From Pyrocephalus nanus (lineage: Eukaryota > Chordata > Aves > Passeriformes > Tyrannidae): DNA of 64,000 nt. Made by a program: the position numbers and the translations under genes. The notes beneath the pieces are model-generated. The model was not told where the DNA came from and made no database searches. It saw only the letters and a program-made list of their open reading frames with translations. The stretch's first letter is position 1; each line of letters opens with the position of its first letter. The stretch lies in the NCBI GenBank assembly GCA_038380795.1, contig CM076261.1:93518418-93582417 (forward strand), read 5' to 3'. Positions 45,022 through 55,670 of this stretch are shown here, piece by piece.

Positions 45022-47793
45022 GTCATGATCTCATAACACAGGGATACCAACACACATTTAGTCCTATTTGCCTTTGCTTTCTGCTCTGCCTCCATCATGA
45101 CCTTGTGCACAGCCACTGATGCTCTGATGCTTCAAGGTCTACCTGATGCAGCGTGGACTTACCCTGGAGCCACAACCCCCTCAAATGTGAAGCTGCAGCA
45201 CAGATACAACCACAGCCACAGCAACCTCAAGATGTACCTGCTCTGGCTGGACTGGTTGGTGGCCGCAGAGATTCCAGGATGTCCTGCTCCCACGTGGACT
45301 CATCCACAGGTCACTGACCCTCTGACTCGAGTTGGCACCGGAGTTCCAGCGTGTCCAGAGGAGCAGCACAGTGATTCCCTGGCCATCTGCCAGCCCAGGC
45401 ACGTCTCTGCTGCTGTTATCAGAACATTCCCAGGCACAGCACAGTCAGATGACAAACAGTGCAGCACCACAGTGAGCAGTGGAAGCAAAAAGCAGCCACT
45501 AACAAGCATTGGGCTCTAATAAACAGCCAGGCAAATGAGTCCCATGGCAGGCACAGGAGGTGTCAATTAATAGCTCAATAGTAATAACAGCTATAAAATC
45601 CATCTAGCATATGCCAGTCAAGGCTGTTGCTGTCTCCAGGCCCTCCAAGCCCCATTCTCGGTGCCAAAAAGGACCATTGTGGTTTCATTCAGCCCCACAC
45701 AGCCACTCGCTCACTGCCTGCCTGTGGGACAGGGAGAGAATTGGAAGCGTGAAAATGAGAAACCTTTGGGTTGAGACAAAGTTTAACACGTAAAGCAAAT
45801 GCTGCACATGCAAGAAAAGCAGAACAAGACATTAATTCACTGCTTCTCACTGGTGGGGTGAGAGCAAAAAAGGCTTTGGCTCTGTCTAAGCTCTGCTCAG
45901 CACAGCCTAAAACATCCTCTGTTACCAACGCTGTTTTCATCACATATCCAAACCACAGCCCCATACTCTCTACTAGGATGAAAATTAACTGTCTTCCAGC
46001 CCAAACATCTGTCCAGGCTGTGAACTTTCCCCAGCAGGACAGTCCTTCCTGAGGATCTGGGCATTGTGCAGACAGCAGACAATCTCAACTGCACTCCACT
46101 TATTGTAGGATGATTAATGGCCTGTGAATATGAGTGATGAAAAGACTTAACTACCAGTTAAAAGATTGTATAGCTCAGAGCAACCACTCCAAGGGTTTAA
46201 GATGCCATAACATTTCTTTCCTGGGGAGGGATTTTTACAATTCCTTGTCCCACGATTCTTTATTTCTGGTTCTGAGCTCAAACCTATCACATGGAGGGGG
46301 GGGTGTGCACCTTTGCTACTGGAAATGTTTTCCTCTCTGCACTTCCTTAATATCAATGATAGCTGCATCAGGTCTGATTTGGTTTTCAGCCTTTGTTGTT
46401 GTGCTTCTTTTTGGGGCAATGAGCATTGCAATCTGTGAGCAAATAGCTGCCGTATGGAGAAGTATCATTTAGTCAGAATAAAGACCCTTCAGATGAAGCA
46501 GTTTTCCCCTGGTGGTGGGAAAACCCACCTCCACCAGACTAACACACATTGTTGCTTTTTCCCTTTATATCCCCCTATTTAAAATAGCTTTTCAGCCCTA
46601 TATGTGATATTTTTATTCCTTTGCTCACTGCTAGTCTCGAGGTGCTCAGGAGGGGTGACCACCAGGAACCCAACTTCTTATACATTCCTTTAAATTCATT
46701 TTCACTGTGTGCTGTTTCCTTTCCGGTGCTGTAGGGACAAGGGTCTTATTTCAGTATTTTCAGTTTAAAAATAATTCCGAAATTTAGACTTGAGAAAATG
46801 CCCAGGCCAAAATCACCCTCGGATTTTTCTAGAATACACACATGCTTTTCAAGGGGGGCTGGACTAAACCCAACTTAACTGAGGAAGTCCTAGGATGGGT
46901 TAGAGAATGCTGTTGGTAAGGAGAAGGTGGCATTTCAGTAAGAATCTGGTTTTAGTTCTAATCAGAATGCAGCCCTATATGATGCAAAAAGTGGATATTT
47001 TTTGCTTGTCATAAACACCAACTTGGTTCTCATTGCTCAATGTGGAGAGAGTGTTTGCTTTTCTGTCTGCTATTTTCTGTGGCTGGAGACTCCAGTTATA
47101 TTGTTATCCTGAAAAAAATAGATTTACTCTTGATTTGCAGCAAGGTAACAGAGATCAGAGTGAAGTTCCAAGTCTCCAATGCAGGGTGGGGCGGAAGCTA
47201 AAAAAGAAAAAAAAAAGCTAAAAAATGAGCTCTGTGTGTGAAAATGCCATTTAAGGGTTTTATCCACAAGCTCAGGAAAAAGCAAGGGGTGGAAATGCCG
47301 AACGTGGTGAGCTCCCTACAGACCATTTCCAACACTGGGAGACCCTCTGGAGGAGGAACAAGCTGTCATGCAATTATTTACTCGGCTATTTATGGAACAA
47401 ACCGCACACGTTCTCCTACCATAGCAACTGGTGCAGCACTTGATATTTGCAATGCACACCCAGTTTCTATGAATCATCATTAAGATAATCATCTTCGTGA
47501 CCACTGGACTCGAGCAAGTGGCTCATTAAGAGAGCCAATGGAAAATAATTAGCACACACACTTTGTTTATGGGGCTGCTTCTCCACGGAGGTCTCGTTCT
47601 TGTTGAGGTTTGGGTTTAACTCCAGGGGAATTTTGCTTTCAGTGTAAAAACACTTGTTTCAATCAAGGTAATTACCTGAGCAGTACAGTTTTGTGTACAG
47701 TGTTTCCATTAAACCGTCCTATTTATCATGAGAGTAAATGAAACAGAGTTGGTTTTAGAGCAGCTCTTGGCTGTGATCCAGACTAGGTTGGTG

Positions 47794-47815
47794 TTTTTTT
47801 TTTTTTTTTTTTTTT
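47794..47815. repeat. T22 homopolymer
   Basis: Twenty-two T residues followed directly by a G-rich stretch. Confidence 0.9.
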
Positions 47816-48608
47816 GGAGGGGGGTGGAGAATGTCTATGCTGTTTTCAGCATCTAAAATTGTGTCTCTGTAAAAACCTCATTACAAAATGCTTCAGATGC
47901 AGAGCTTGCTGCCTCAGGTGCTTGGGCAGGTTCTTTGAGGTCACAGCCATCTGTGACTTACTGTGGAATTCTTTTGGAAAGGAGCCCCTGTCTCTTCCTG
48001 TGTCTTGGTGTAGCTAACATACATGGGAACGGATTAAAGTGGTGTTAGTTTGTGTGTAAAAATGACAGTTTGGTAAATGCTTTTTTTTTTTTTTTCTGCC
48101 ACATTTCAAATATTTTCTTTTTCTGGATCCACTGCTAACTTCTGAACCTGGTGCTTTTTGGCATTTGCTTAAGAAACGTTTCTTGTTTTTCTAGCAAGCT
48201 TTTATTTTGGGAAATTGGAAAACTCTTTGTACTTTCTGTGTGATGAAAAATCAGAGCCAGGAGTAGGATTAAATTACTTGAATTCAAGTGGTTAGCACCG
48301 TTTGGGTTGTTGCAAGGTGTTGTCCAGAAGAGTATGACTTCCCTATTATCCAGTGTTTTAGCTGCCAGCTCAAAATGGATGTTGTGTCCCTTGGTCATGG
48401 GCAACTGGGCCAGATTCAGACCTCCACAAGCTATGAAGAGAGTTCAGATGGCAAGGGTAGGACTCACGTGGGCATCTAGAGCCTGTTGGGCTGATTTACT
48501 CTCTCCTTTCTGGCCTCTGGATGCTCCAGCAGGGCTTGCATCTCTTTTGTGTCCAGTGAGAAATCTTCCAGAACAATATAGGTGTTTTGACTCCTTTATT
48601 ACATCTCA

Positions 48609-49130
48609 TACAGAATCATAGAATGATGGAATGGTTTGGATTGGAAGGAACCTTAAAGATCATCTTGTTACAACTCCCCTGCCACGGGCAGGGACATCTC
48701 CCACTAGACCAGGTTGCTCAGATCCTCATCCATCCTGGCTTTGAACACTTCCAGGGATGGGGAATTTACAGCCTTTCTAGGCAACTTGTTTCAGTGCCTC
48801 CCCACACTTATAATAAACTTTTTTTTCCCCTAAATTAAGTTCTAACTCTACTCTCTGTCAGCTTAAGGGGATTCCTCCTTGTCCTATCACTACTCACCCT
48901 TATGAAAAGCCCCTCTCCAGCTCCCTTTAGGCACTGGAAGGCGCTCTAAGGTCTCCCCTAAGCCTTTTCTTCTCCAGACTGAACACCTCCAGGTTTCCCA
49001 GTCTGTCTCCATGGCAGAGGTTCTCCATCCCTCTGAGCATCTTCATGGCCTCCTCGGGACTTTCTCCAACAGCTTGACGTCTTCCTTGTGTTGGGGACCC
49101 CCTAGCTGGACACAATGCTCCAAGGGGGAC
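48609..49130 (-). mobile_element. CR1: CR1 LINE 3' region, longest continuous 3' UTR plus ORF2 C-terminus
   Basis: A minus-strand CR1 of about 520 bases with the terminal repeat 'cagaatcatagaatga', 'ggattggaaggaacctta', 'gaccaggttgctcagatcct', 'cacttccagggatgggga', and further 'attcctccttgtcctatcac' and 'aaggtctcccctaagcctt'. The distal part encodes on the minus strand 'LGNLEVFSLEKKRLRGDLRA', the ORF2 C-terminal region. Similarity ends near 49130. Confidence 0.95.
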
Positions 49131-50098
49131 ACGATGACAGATTTCTGCGTTTAAGACAAATTACAACCCTACAGGTGCCTTCATTTAGACCCCTGAAGTT
49201 TGGTGCCTCCTTCCCTCCTGTGGGGTTTGTTCCAGGTTCTCTCTTACTGGACTAAATGTTCGATTTGCCATTACCTGGAGATGTGTTCAGTGTTGATTTC
49301 TTCAAAGATGAATGTTTTCTAAGTGTTGAGGGGCAGCTCCTGTGGTGCAACATGCTTTGGACAGCCTGGCTTCACAGTGTTGCTGGGGAGCAAATTCAGA
49401 TGCTGTGATCCAAGCACAAAACCCCTTTTCTTTAAGATAAAAAAACACATGCCTGTTATCTGTAATGAATTTGTGCATGCTCAGAAACACCCAGCTGCAC
49501 TCACTCTGATATAGGTCAAAGAACTGCCACGAACTGCCCGGGAAATACAAAGTCTATTTATCTTAGCTATACTTCTGGAATAATGGGGAGCTGCAGAATG
49601 TCATTTATAAGATGTTAATTATTAGACTAATGAGCTGGATCCTCTCAGTCTTCTGAAACCCTGATGGGACACCCATCCTTGAAGGGATTTACAGACTAGG
49701 AAATGTCCATGAACTGGACACATTTGTTGGTAATGGCTGGAACTGAGTGTATTGATGGAATAATTAATCAGTTAAGAAGTACTTAATGGAGAATGATGTA
49801 AGACAATAACAAAAGGAAGAACAAATGATGTACAAGTGATCAATTTTTGTCAGATTTAAGCTGCCATTAATTAAGACCTATTAATTTGGATCTCAAATTG
49901 CTCTTTTTAGGCACTTCTCCACAGTGGTACTGCTCTTATCTACCAAAATGCCCTGAAAGAAACTCCTGCCTGACAAATCTGGTGTTCAGTCAAGCCACTC
50001 AGGTGGATGAAAGAGTTCTTTCAGGTAAAGATCTGGAGTATCTAAGAATATAATATATTGACTATATTCTTAAATACATATAAATATATAAATATGTA

Positions 50099-50124
50099 TT
50101 ATATATATATATATATATATTTAT
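50099..50124. repeat. (TA)n microsatellite in a wider AT-rich tract
   Basis: About eleven uninterrupted AT units; flanking DNA from about 50045 to 50140 is also mostly A and T. Confidence 0.92.
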
Positions 50125-51277
50125 AAATACTCTATAAAAAAAACAGTTGATGTTAACAAGGGAGCAGGTCCCCCAGATGCAGCAGTACCTGGTTGAGGCC
50201 CTCCTAGTGCTGAGGTTTCTTATGGTGGCCACTGGAAGGATTCAAGGGCAGAGCAGATGAAAATTATTTGAACAGTTATTTATTTTTTTAGTATGAACTA
50301 TAAAAATATGTTGTTAACATGAACATCTGAGTCTATTGGTGTTTTTTTTTTTTTGTTCTTACCCCATTTAATGCTGTCTGAAGTCCCGAGAAAGCTAAGT
50401 TGCGTTTCCAGACAAAAATTGTAATGTTATATTTTTTGCCATTTTCCATTTATTCCCACTTCTGTAAATTACCCTGCTGCTCAAATTGTTCTTTTTGGCC
50501 ATCCTAAGAGTGCATTTATTGACAGATAATATTTTCAAGCAGAAACACTCCTTCATTCTGATTACAGTACTAAAACTCAAGGAGAAGAGTCCTCTCATGA
50601 ATGGGCAATAAATAGTGGTATCAATCACTACAGAAATCAAAGTTTGTGTTCTATGAAATATAAAAATATTACAGTGATGCAGGTGATAACCTGAGATATA
50701 ATAATGGGTGTAATATCAGAACTAGAATAGAACAAGCTAAAAGACTATCTAAACACATAAACTTTCAGGAGGTGATGCCTTTTCCAAATAGTGTCCTGAA
50801 GGATACACTGGATTTTATGTCTCAGAATATGTCCAAACTGAACAATTCTGTTCAGCAGAGATAAAAAACATAGTTCCCAGTACAAGAAAAGTATCCCCCA
50901 GGAGCTCAAAGCCAACACAGCTATTGGTAGCTGGTGATTTCTAAGCTGTACCTCACTGTGGAGGATGCAAATAAATATTTGTAGAGGCGCTTTTATTTGG
51001 AAAAGGGGATAAAATATATTACTTACTGTAGCTGCAAAACACCATGCTGTTAACCAGCAGCCTGAGAGTGAAAAAAACCCAAACTTCAATTATGGGGTTA
51101 GATTTCAAATGGTCAGCAGATATTGTAATGCTGCTGCATGAACCTCTGGCACAGACTCGTGAGAAGTCAGTGGCCAGACATTATGTTTGTGTTTGTTAGC
51201 AGGATGATAAATCAAACTACTAAGCTCAGTGTGTCAAAATTGAAACTCACTAGTGGATTACTCTGTCCAGGAGAGAA

Positions 51278-51322
51278 AGATTATATTGACCTTAAAGAGT
51301 GAGAGATTGTGTTGACCTTAAA
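51278..51322. repeat. Imperfect direct repeat with TTGACCTTAAA core
   Basis: Two 19-base copies (51278-51296 and 51304-51322) match at 17 positions with a 26-base period. Both contain TGACCTT, the reverse complement of the AAGGTCA nuclear-receptor half-site. Confidence 0.7.
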
Positions 51323-52008
51323 ATCAGTAATTTCTTTTGGTTAACCCAACAACAGTTCCAAGGCAAGCATTTTTAGTGTCAAATATTCTTCCCACATACC
51401 CAGAACTTGAAATAAATGTAATTCATTTTGGGATGAATTCAGGTGGTCCAGTTGCTTTACAGGCAGCCAGTTTCTGTTCCTGGAAAATTATATTTTTTAA
51501 AAAGAAAATAAATTAGAGCTTCAATTCCCCTTTTTATTTTGTCTTCTACACTTGTCATTTCTGCTGCACTCACTGTTTACAGCGTAAGCTGAGTAAAACC
51601 CACAACTTTTGCCAGGCTGCAAAGCAGCAATATTTTGTTTCATAATGTTTATGTTCTGATTTATGCTGGTGCCTTAGTGTTACACTCAGCTGCATATCCA
51701 ATTCCATTCTTTATGTTGCTTCTAAGATTTACAATGTTGGCATCTGAAGATGTAAATGTTAGGCTCTTGCTCATCTTGCTGTGGTGGATTCCGCTCATGG
51801 TGAAGCTTCTGCCTTTCTGTGAAAAAATTTTAGAAGATTTTCATCAAAGTCCATGAATGAAATGCTGTGAAATTACCAGATGGAAGCTGTTGACTGGGAA
51901 CTAAACAACTATAAGAGGAAAAAGATTGCTTTTGGAAAAGCAGAATAATTTTTTAGATCAGTGTCTACATTAGTATTTTCCTCTGTTATTGAAAGAAGCC
52001 AAGATCTT

Positions 52009-52066
52009 CACAGAATCATAGGATGGTTTGGGTTGGAAAGGGCCTTAAAGGTCATTTATTTCCAAA
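52009..52066 (-). mobile_element. CR1: CR1 LINE 3' tip
   Basis: Only 'cacagaatcataggatggtt' and 'tgggttggaaagggccttaa' plus 'aggtcat' remain of a minus-strand CR1, about 58 bases. Confidence 0.92.
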
Positions 52067-53200
52067 AGTGAACATCAAAACCATGAACACCTATACTCAA
52101 ATTTACACCTACTGTAATTTAGCCCTTAATAAATTAGGGACTTAGTCTAAATTCTTTGTCTGGGATCCCATTATGCTCAGCAAAAAGAGAAATGTGTTTC
52201 CATAGACAGACCCATCCACATGCATTAGGCACAAAAGGGAAGGATTCATTCTGAGGATTAAATAAGTGCAGTTTAGGTCTCCAAGTGTAAGTGAAGACAA
52301 AAGACTAAGTGTCTGAATTCTCATTCTAAACAAAGGGTATTGTGTTAATGCAGTTAATGAAATAGGAAAAAGCTGTTCTACTGACCAGGAAATGGGTGTA
52401 TTATTCAGTTCCCTAAACACAGACTTCTAGTGTCATTTAGGTGCCCTATGGAGACACAGGGGCTGGCAAATATGACACAATCAGAGGAGATTACATGATC
52501 TGAAGATCATGTGGGGTGTCCTACAGTGCCTGGAAGACCAGTAAGCCCTAATAGTTGGGGAATTAAATGTGCCACAGAAATCTCAAGAGTGAAATCAGAG
52601 TTTTGTTACCCAGTGCACATGAAAACATTTCCCTTTAGGCATTCCACCCCCCCAGAGCTGATTCTTATCCTGGTTTATGATTACATGAGTTGTGCTCTGA
52701 AGGTGCTTCATTCCCTGCATCAGCTAAGACACCGATGACTGTCTTGGATTAGATGCCTAATTTTTAGATGGTTGAAATTAGGGGACATAAATTTCCCCCT
52801 TCCCTTTAGGGCTTAAGGGAAAAACTTTACTTTACCATGCTGGAAAGACTGTGGAGCTATTACGTTTTACGAGCAAGGCACTGAGCGAGGAAATGTGATG
52901 TGCCCTTAATCGCAGTTTATATTTGCGTGTTTAAAAGCCTGAAAAGCCTGGTGGTACTTCCACAACTTTTTGTGTGACCGGTGCACAAACAGGCAGGGGA
53001 ATGAAATAATGTGATGTGATTTTCATGGCCAGGGAAGAAGGCAGCAGCTCAGTGTGTCTTGATATGAAAGCGGTTTCACGAGGCATGACTTGGGTAAGAA
53101 TTGTGACATTCATAATACACAAAGTAAGAGAAAGTCTGGAGTTGATCCTCCTGTAATTCTGACTCCAAGTCCATCACTGTGCTGAAGTCCTTCTCTGTAT
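52067..53200. other. Unique noncoding DNA
   Basis: Nothing recognised. A 92-codon minus-strand frame (52142-52420) is unremarkable. Confidence 0.5.
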
Positions 53201-53432
53201 TCACAGAATCATAGAATGGTTTGCATTGGAAAGGACCTTAAAAATCGTCTAATTCCAACCCCCTGACCTGAGCAGGAGCACCTTCTACTAGACCAGGTTA
53301 CTCCCATACCATCCAGCCTGGTCTTGAACACTGCCAGGGATGAGGAGTCCACAACCTCTCTGGGCAACCCATATCAGTGCCTCACCACTCTTATAGTAAA
53401 GAATGTCATCCGAATATCTAATCTAATCATGC
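53201..53432 (-). mobile_element. CR1: CR1 LINE 3'-end fragment
   Basis: A minus-strand CR1: 'cacagaatcatagaatggtt', 'gcattggaaaggaccttaaa', 'ctagaccaggttactccca', 'gggatgaggagtccacaacc', 'tctctgggcaacccatatca', and 'tatctaatctaat' at the truncation point. Confidence 0.95.
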
Positions 53433-54803
53433 TGAAGACTCAGATCCTTTCTAGATCTGCTGGTTGCTTCAACCCTGGGCCCTACAATAGCTTTACTTTG
53501 ACTTGGTGATTATGTCCTTAATTCAAAATTCACTGATCTCTTTCCACCAAACAGGTAGGACTATGAGCAGGGTGCTCAGTTCCACTATACATGCTGTTTT
53601 GGTGCCATTTCCATGGGCCATTTTGACTTTTTTTTTCCCAAGGATTGAATTAGAAAGTGGAAATGATGGTGGCAGGGACCCTCAAGGTTCTTCAGACAGT
53701 TTCATTTTGGGTTGGAATAACCATTTGCATCTCGTAACTTAAAGCATCAAGCTCCATTTGACTTTGGAAGCAGTGGAGTTGTCTGTGATTGGGCCTTTGA
53801 GATTTGCATTAAATTTCTTATGGTTCCTAGCCTGGCTCAGTATCCAACCGCAACCCCCTGTAAATGTGCTTGTTTGTTCTTTTTATTGCAGCCATCTCCT
53901 GCAGACATGGAAATGGCTGTTATCAAACACCCCATTGTATTCCTGCTGGCCAGATGGCTAAAGGGGCATTACTGTGCTCTCCCCATAAACTCTATGCTTT
54001 GCTGCAGGCATTAACAAGGCAATATATTTTTTAGGAACCATTAAATACTTGAGATTTAGGTAGTAGCAGGTATTGCAGTTGTGGGCTTAAAGATGCTTTT
54101 AAAGTCCTTCGCTTTGTCCTTAAAACTCAGCTCAAATGAGGTTGCCTCAGGGGACAAATTAAAATAAAAATAACCCTCTAAACGCAAAGTTTGGTGGTGC
54201 TCCTGAGATTATCTCCTGTTAGGCGTGGAATTGTGCAAGTTGTGAAATGCCTTTGAACTTCCCTTGTGAGACACAGATCCAGATTTCCATGGGCTCGGTA
54301 ATGATCCCTATTTTTAAATTGTTAACCTGCTCCCCTTACCGATGTGCCTGTTCCCACCACCTCAGAAAGCAACACCCCGAGCCCAGGAAATCCAATTACT
54401 GAAACAAAAAGCAAAGCAACCTGTGCCCCTGTTATATTTCTTGTGAGAGGCCAGGCTGCCAAGTCTTTGGTGGGAGTTTACTCTCTCACATACTCTGTGC
54501 TGGGTGATAACACAAGAGGACTCTGTGCTTGTAAAACAAAACTGTTCTGCAGTTGGAGAGCTGTTTACAGCTTCACCTTCCAGCCCTTCTCACTCATACT
54601 ATTAGCTCCCAAGTTCTCCCCCTGTTTCCCTTCTCTAGTATTTACATTTGTCCTTCCAAGTGGTGATGGGTTTCTCCAGCTGAGCTTTGCTTCTGTGAGC
54701 TGTAAGGTCACTACCTTGCAGTGCCCACCCCCAAAGAGCCTGCCTTATTTAATATGTGTGGGAGACCAGATTTCCAAGGAAAATGTTGCAAAAAATGAAG
54801 ATT
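53433..54803. other. Unique noncoding DNA
   Basis: No repeat or exon recognised. A 156-codon plus-strand frame (54344-54814) runs into the next CR1 and has no recognisable domain. Confidence 0.5.
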
Positions 54804-55030
54804 TCATAGAATAATAGAATCATTAATGTTGGAAAAGACCTCCAAGATCAAGTTCAGCCTTTGACTGAATAGCAGTACACCCACTAATCTATGTTTTGAA
54901 GTGCCACATGTACTTGTTTTTTGAACACTTCCAGGGATGGTGACTCCACCACTTCTCTGAGGATCCTGTTTTAATGCTGAAACACTCCTTCAGTGAAGAC
55001 ATTTTCTTCTAATATCCATATTCTGACTGT
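54804..55030 (-). mobile_element. CR1: CR1 LINE 3'-end fragment, second subfamily
   Basis: A minus-strand CR1 of the older-looking type: 'catagaataatagaatcatt', 'atgttggaaaagacctccaa', 'gaagtgccacatgtacttg', 'cacttccagggatggtgact' and 'cacttctctgaggatcctg'. It ends near the 'tctaatatccat' position. Confidence 0.9.
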
Positions 55031-55469
55031 TAGTGTCTATGTTTCCCACTCACAGCATCCCTCTGAGGAAAATATCATTATTCCCACGGGACCAACGAGA
55101 CACTGAAGCAATCAAATCATTATCTTTATGGTTTCTAATTCCTTCTTCTCGTGCGTGTGAATGAGCCTTGGTTTGTTTTCAAAACCTGTAGGGACTGTTC
55201 CCAGCCCATCAGGTCTCAGTGCTGTTAGGAGGCTTCTCCTTTCCTTCCATCCATGAGGTCAGTGCTACTTCTGCTAGATTTTTAGGTTCCTTGAAGGCCA
55301 CTTTAGATCTTCTCCCAAATGTCTCATCCTTGGAAGGAGGTCTCTGTAAAGCAGCCATGGAGACTACCTTGCTCTTCTTTTCTAATCCCTCGTGATTCAC
55401 AGCTGGATGATGACAGGCTACTGATGAGTGGATTTGGAGAAATCAGGGATATTCATTCCTCACCTCCAT
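55031..55469. other. Unique noncoding DNA
   Basis: Nothing recognised. Confidence 0.5.
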
Positions 55470-55670
55470 GGATATTAGCAAAAAAATTCTTTACTCTGAG
55501 TTTAGTGGGGTACTGGAAGAGCTTTCACAGAGAAGCTGTGGCTGCCCCAACCCTGGAAGTGTCCAAGGGCAGGTTGGAGCAACCTCAGATAGTGAAAGGT
55601 GTCCTGCCCATGGCAGGGGGTTGGAATGAGATGATATTTAGGGTCTCTTCCAGCCAATGATTCTATAATC
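55470..55670 (+). mobile_element. CR1: CR1 LINE 3' end
   Basis: A plus-strand CR1: degenerate 'ggatattagcaaaaaaattc', then 'cagagaagctgtggctgccc', 'ggaagtgtccaagggcaggt', 'tgcccatggcagggggttgg', 'gagatgatatttagggtctc' and a single terminal ATGATTCTATAATC. The interval between 'caggttgga' and 'gcaacctcag' is shortened, as in the 13270 copy. Confidence 0.93.

Larger units (their letters stand above)
43481..48608. other. Unique noncoding DNA, second longest transposon-free stretch
   Basis: About 5.1 kb without a recognised transposon. It contains a GTTT/T-rich tract (44962-45021), T22 (47794-47815), T15 (48081-48095), and a possible conserved block at 47330-47570. Open frames of 188 codons (43789-44355) and 140 codons (45097-45519) have overlapping minus-strand frames of comparable length and no domain I recognise. 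I regard them as chance but unproven. Confidence 0.5.
49131..52008. other. Unique noncoding DNA with AT-rich blocks
   Basis: No transposon recognised. The 49590-49910 block is dense in TAAT/ATTA cores (see findings). A TA array follows at 50099-50124, and a 26-base-spaced direct repeat lies at 51278-51322. A 114-codon minus-strand frame at 50745-51089 has no known match. Confidence 0.5.

Noticed and set aside
45097..45519. 140-codon proline/threonine/serine-containing frame
   Set aside because: The region is simply poor in stop codons; both strands are open (73 and 69 codons on the minus strand). No family resemblance.
54344..54814. 156-codon plus-strand frame
   Set aside because: Runs into a CR1 tail and shows no motif or conserved-looking pattern.
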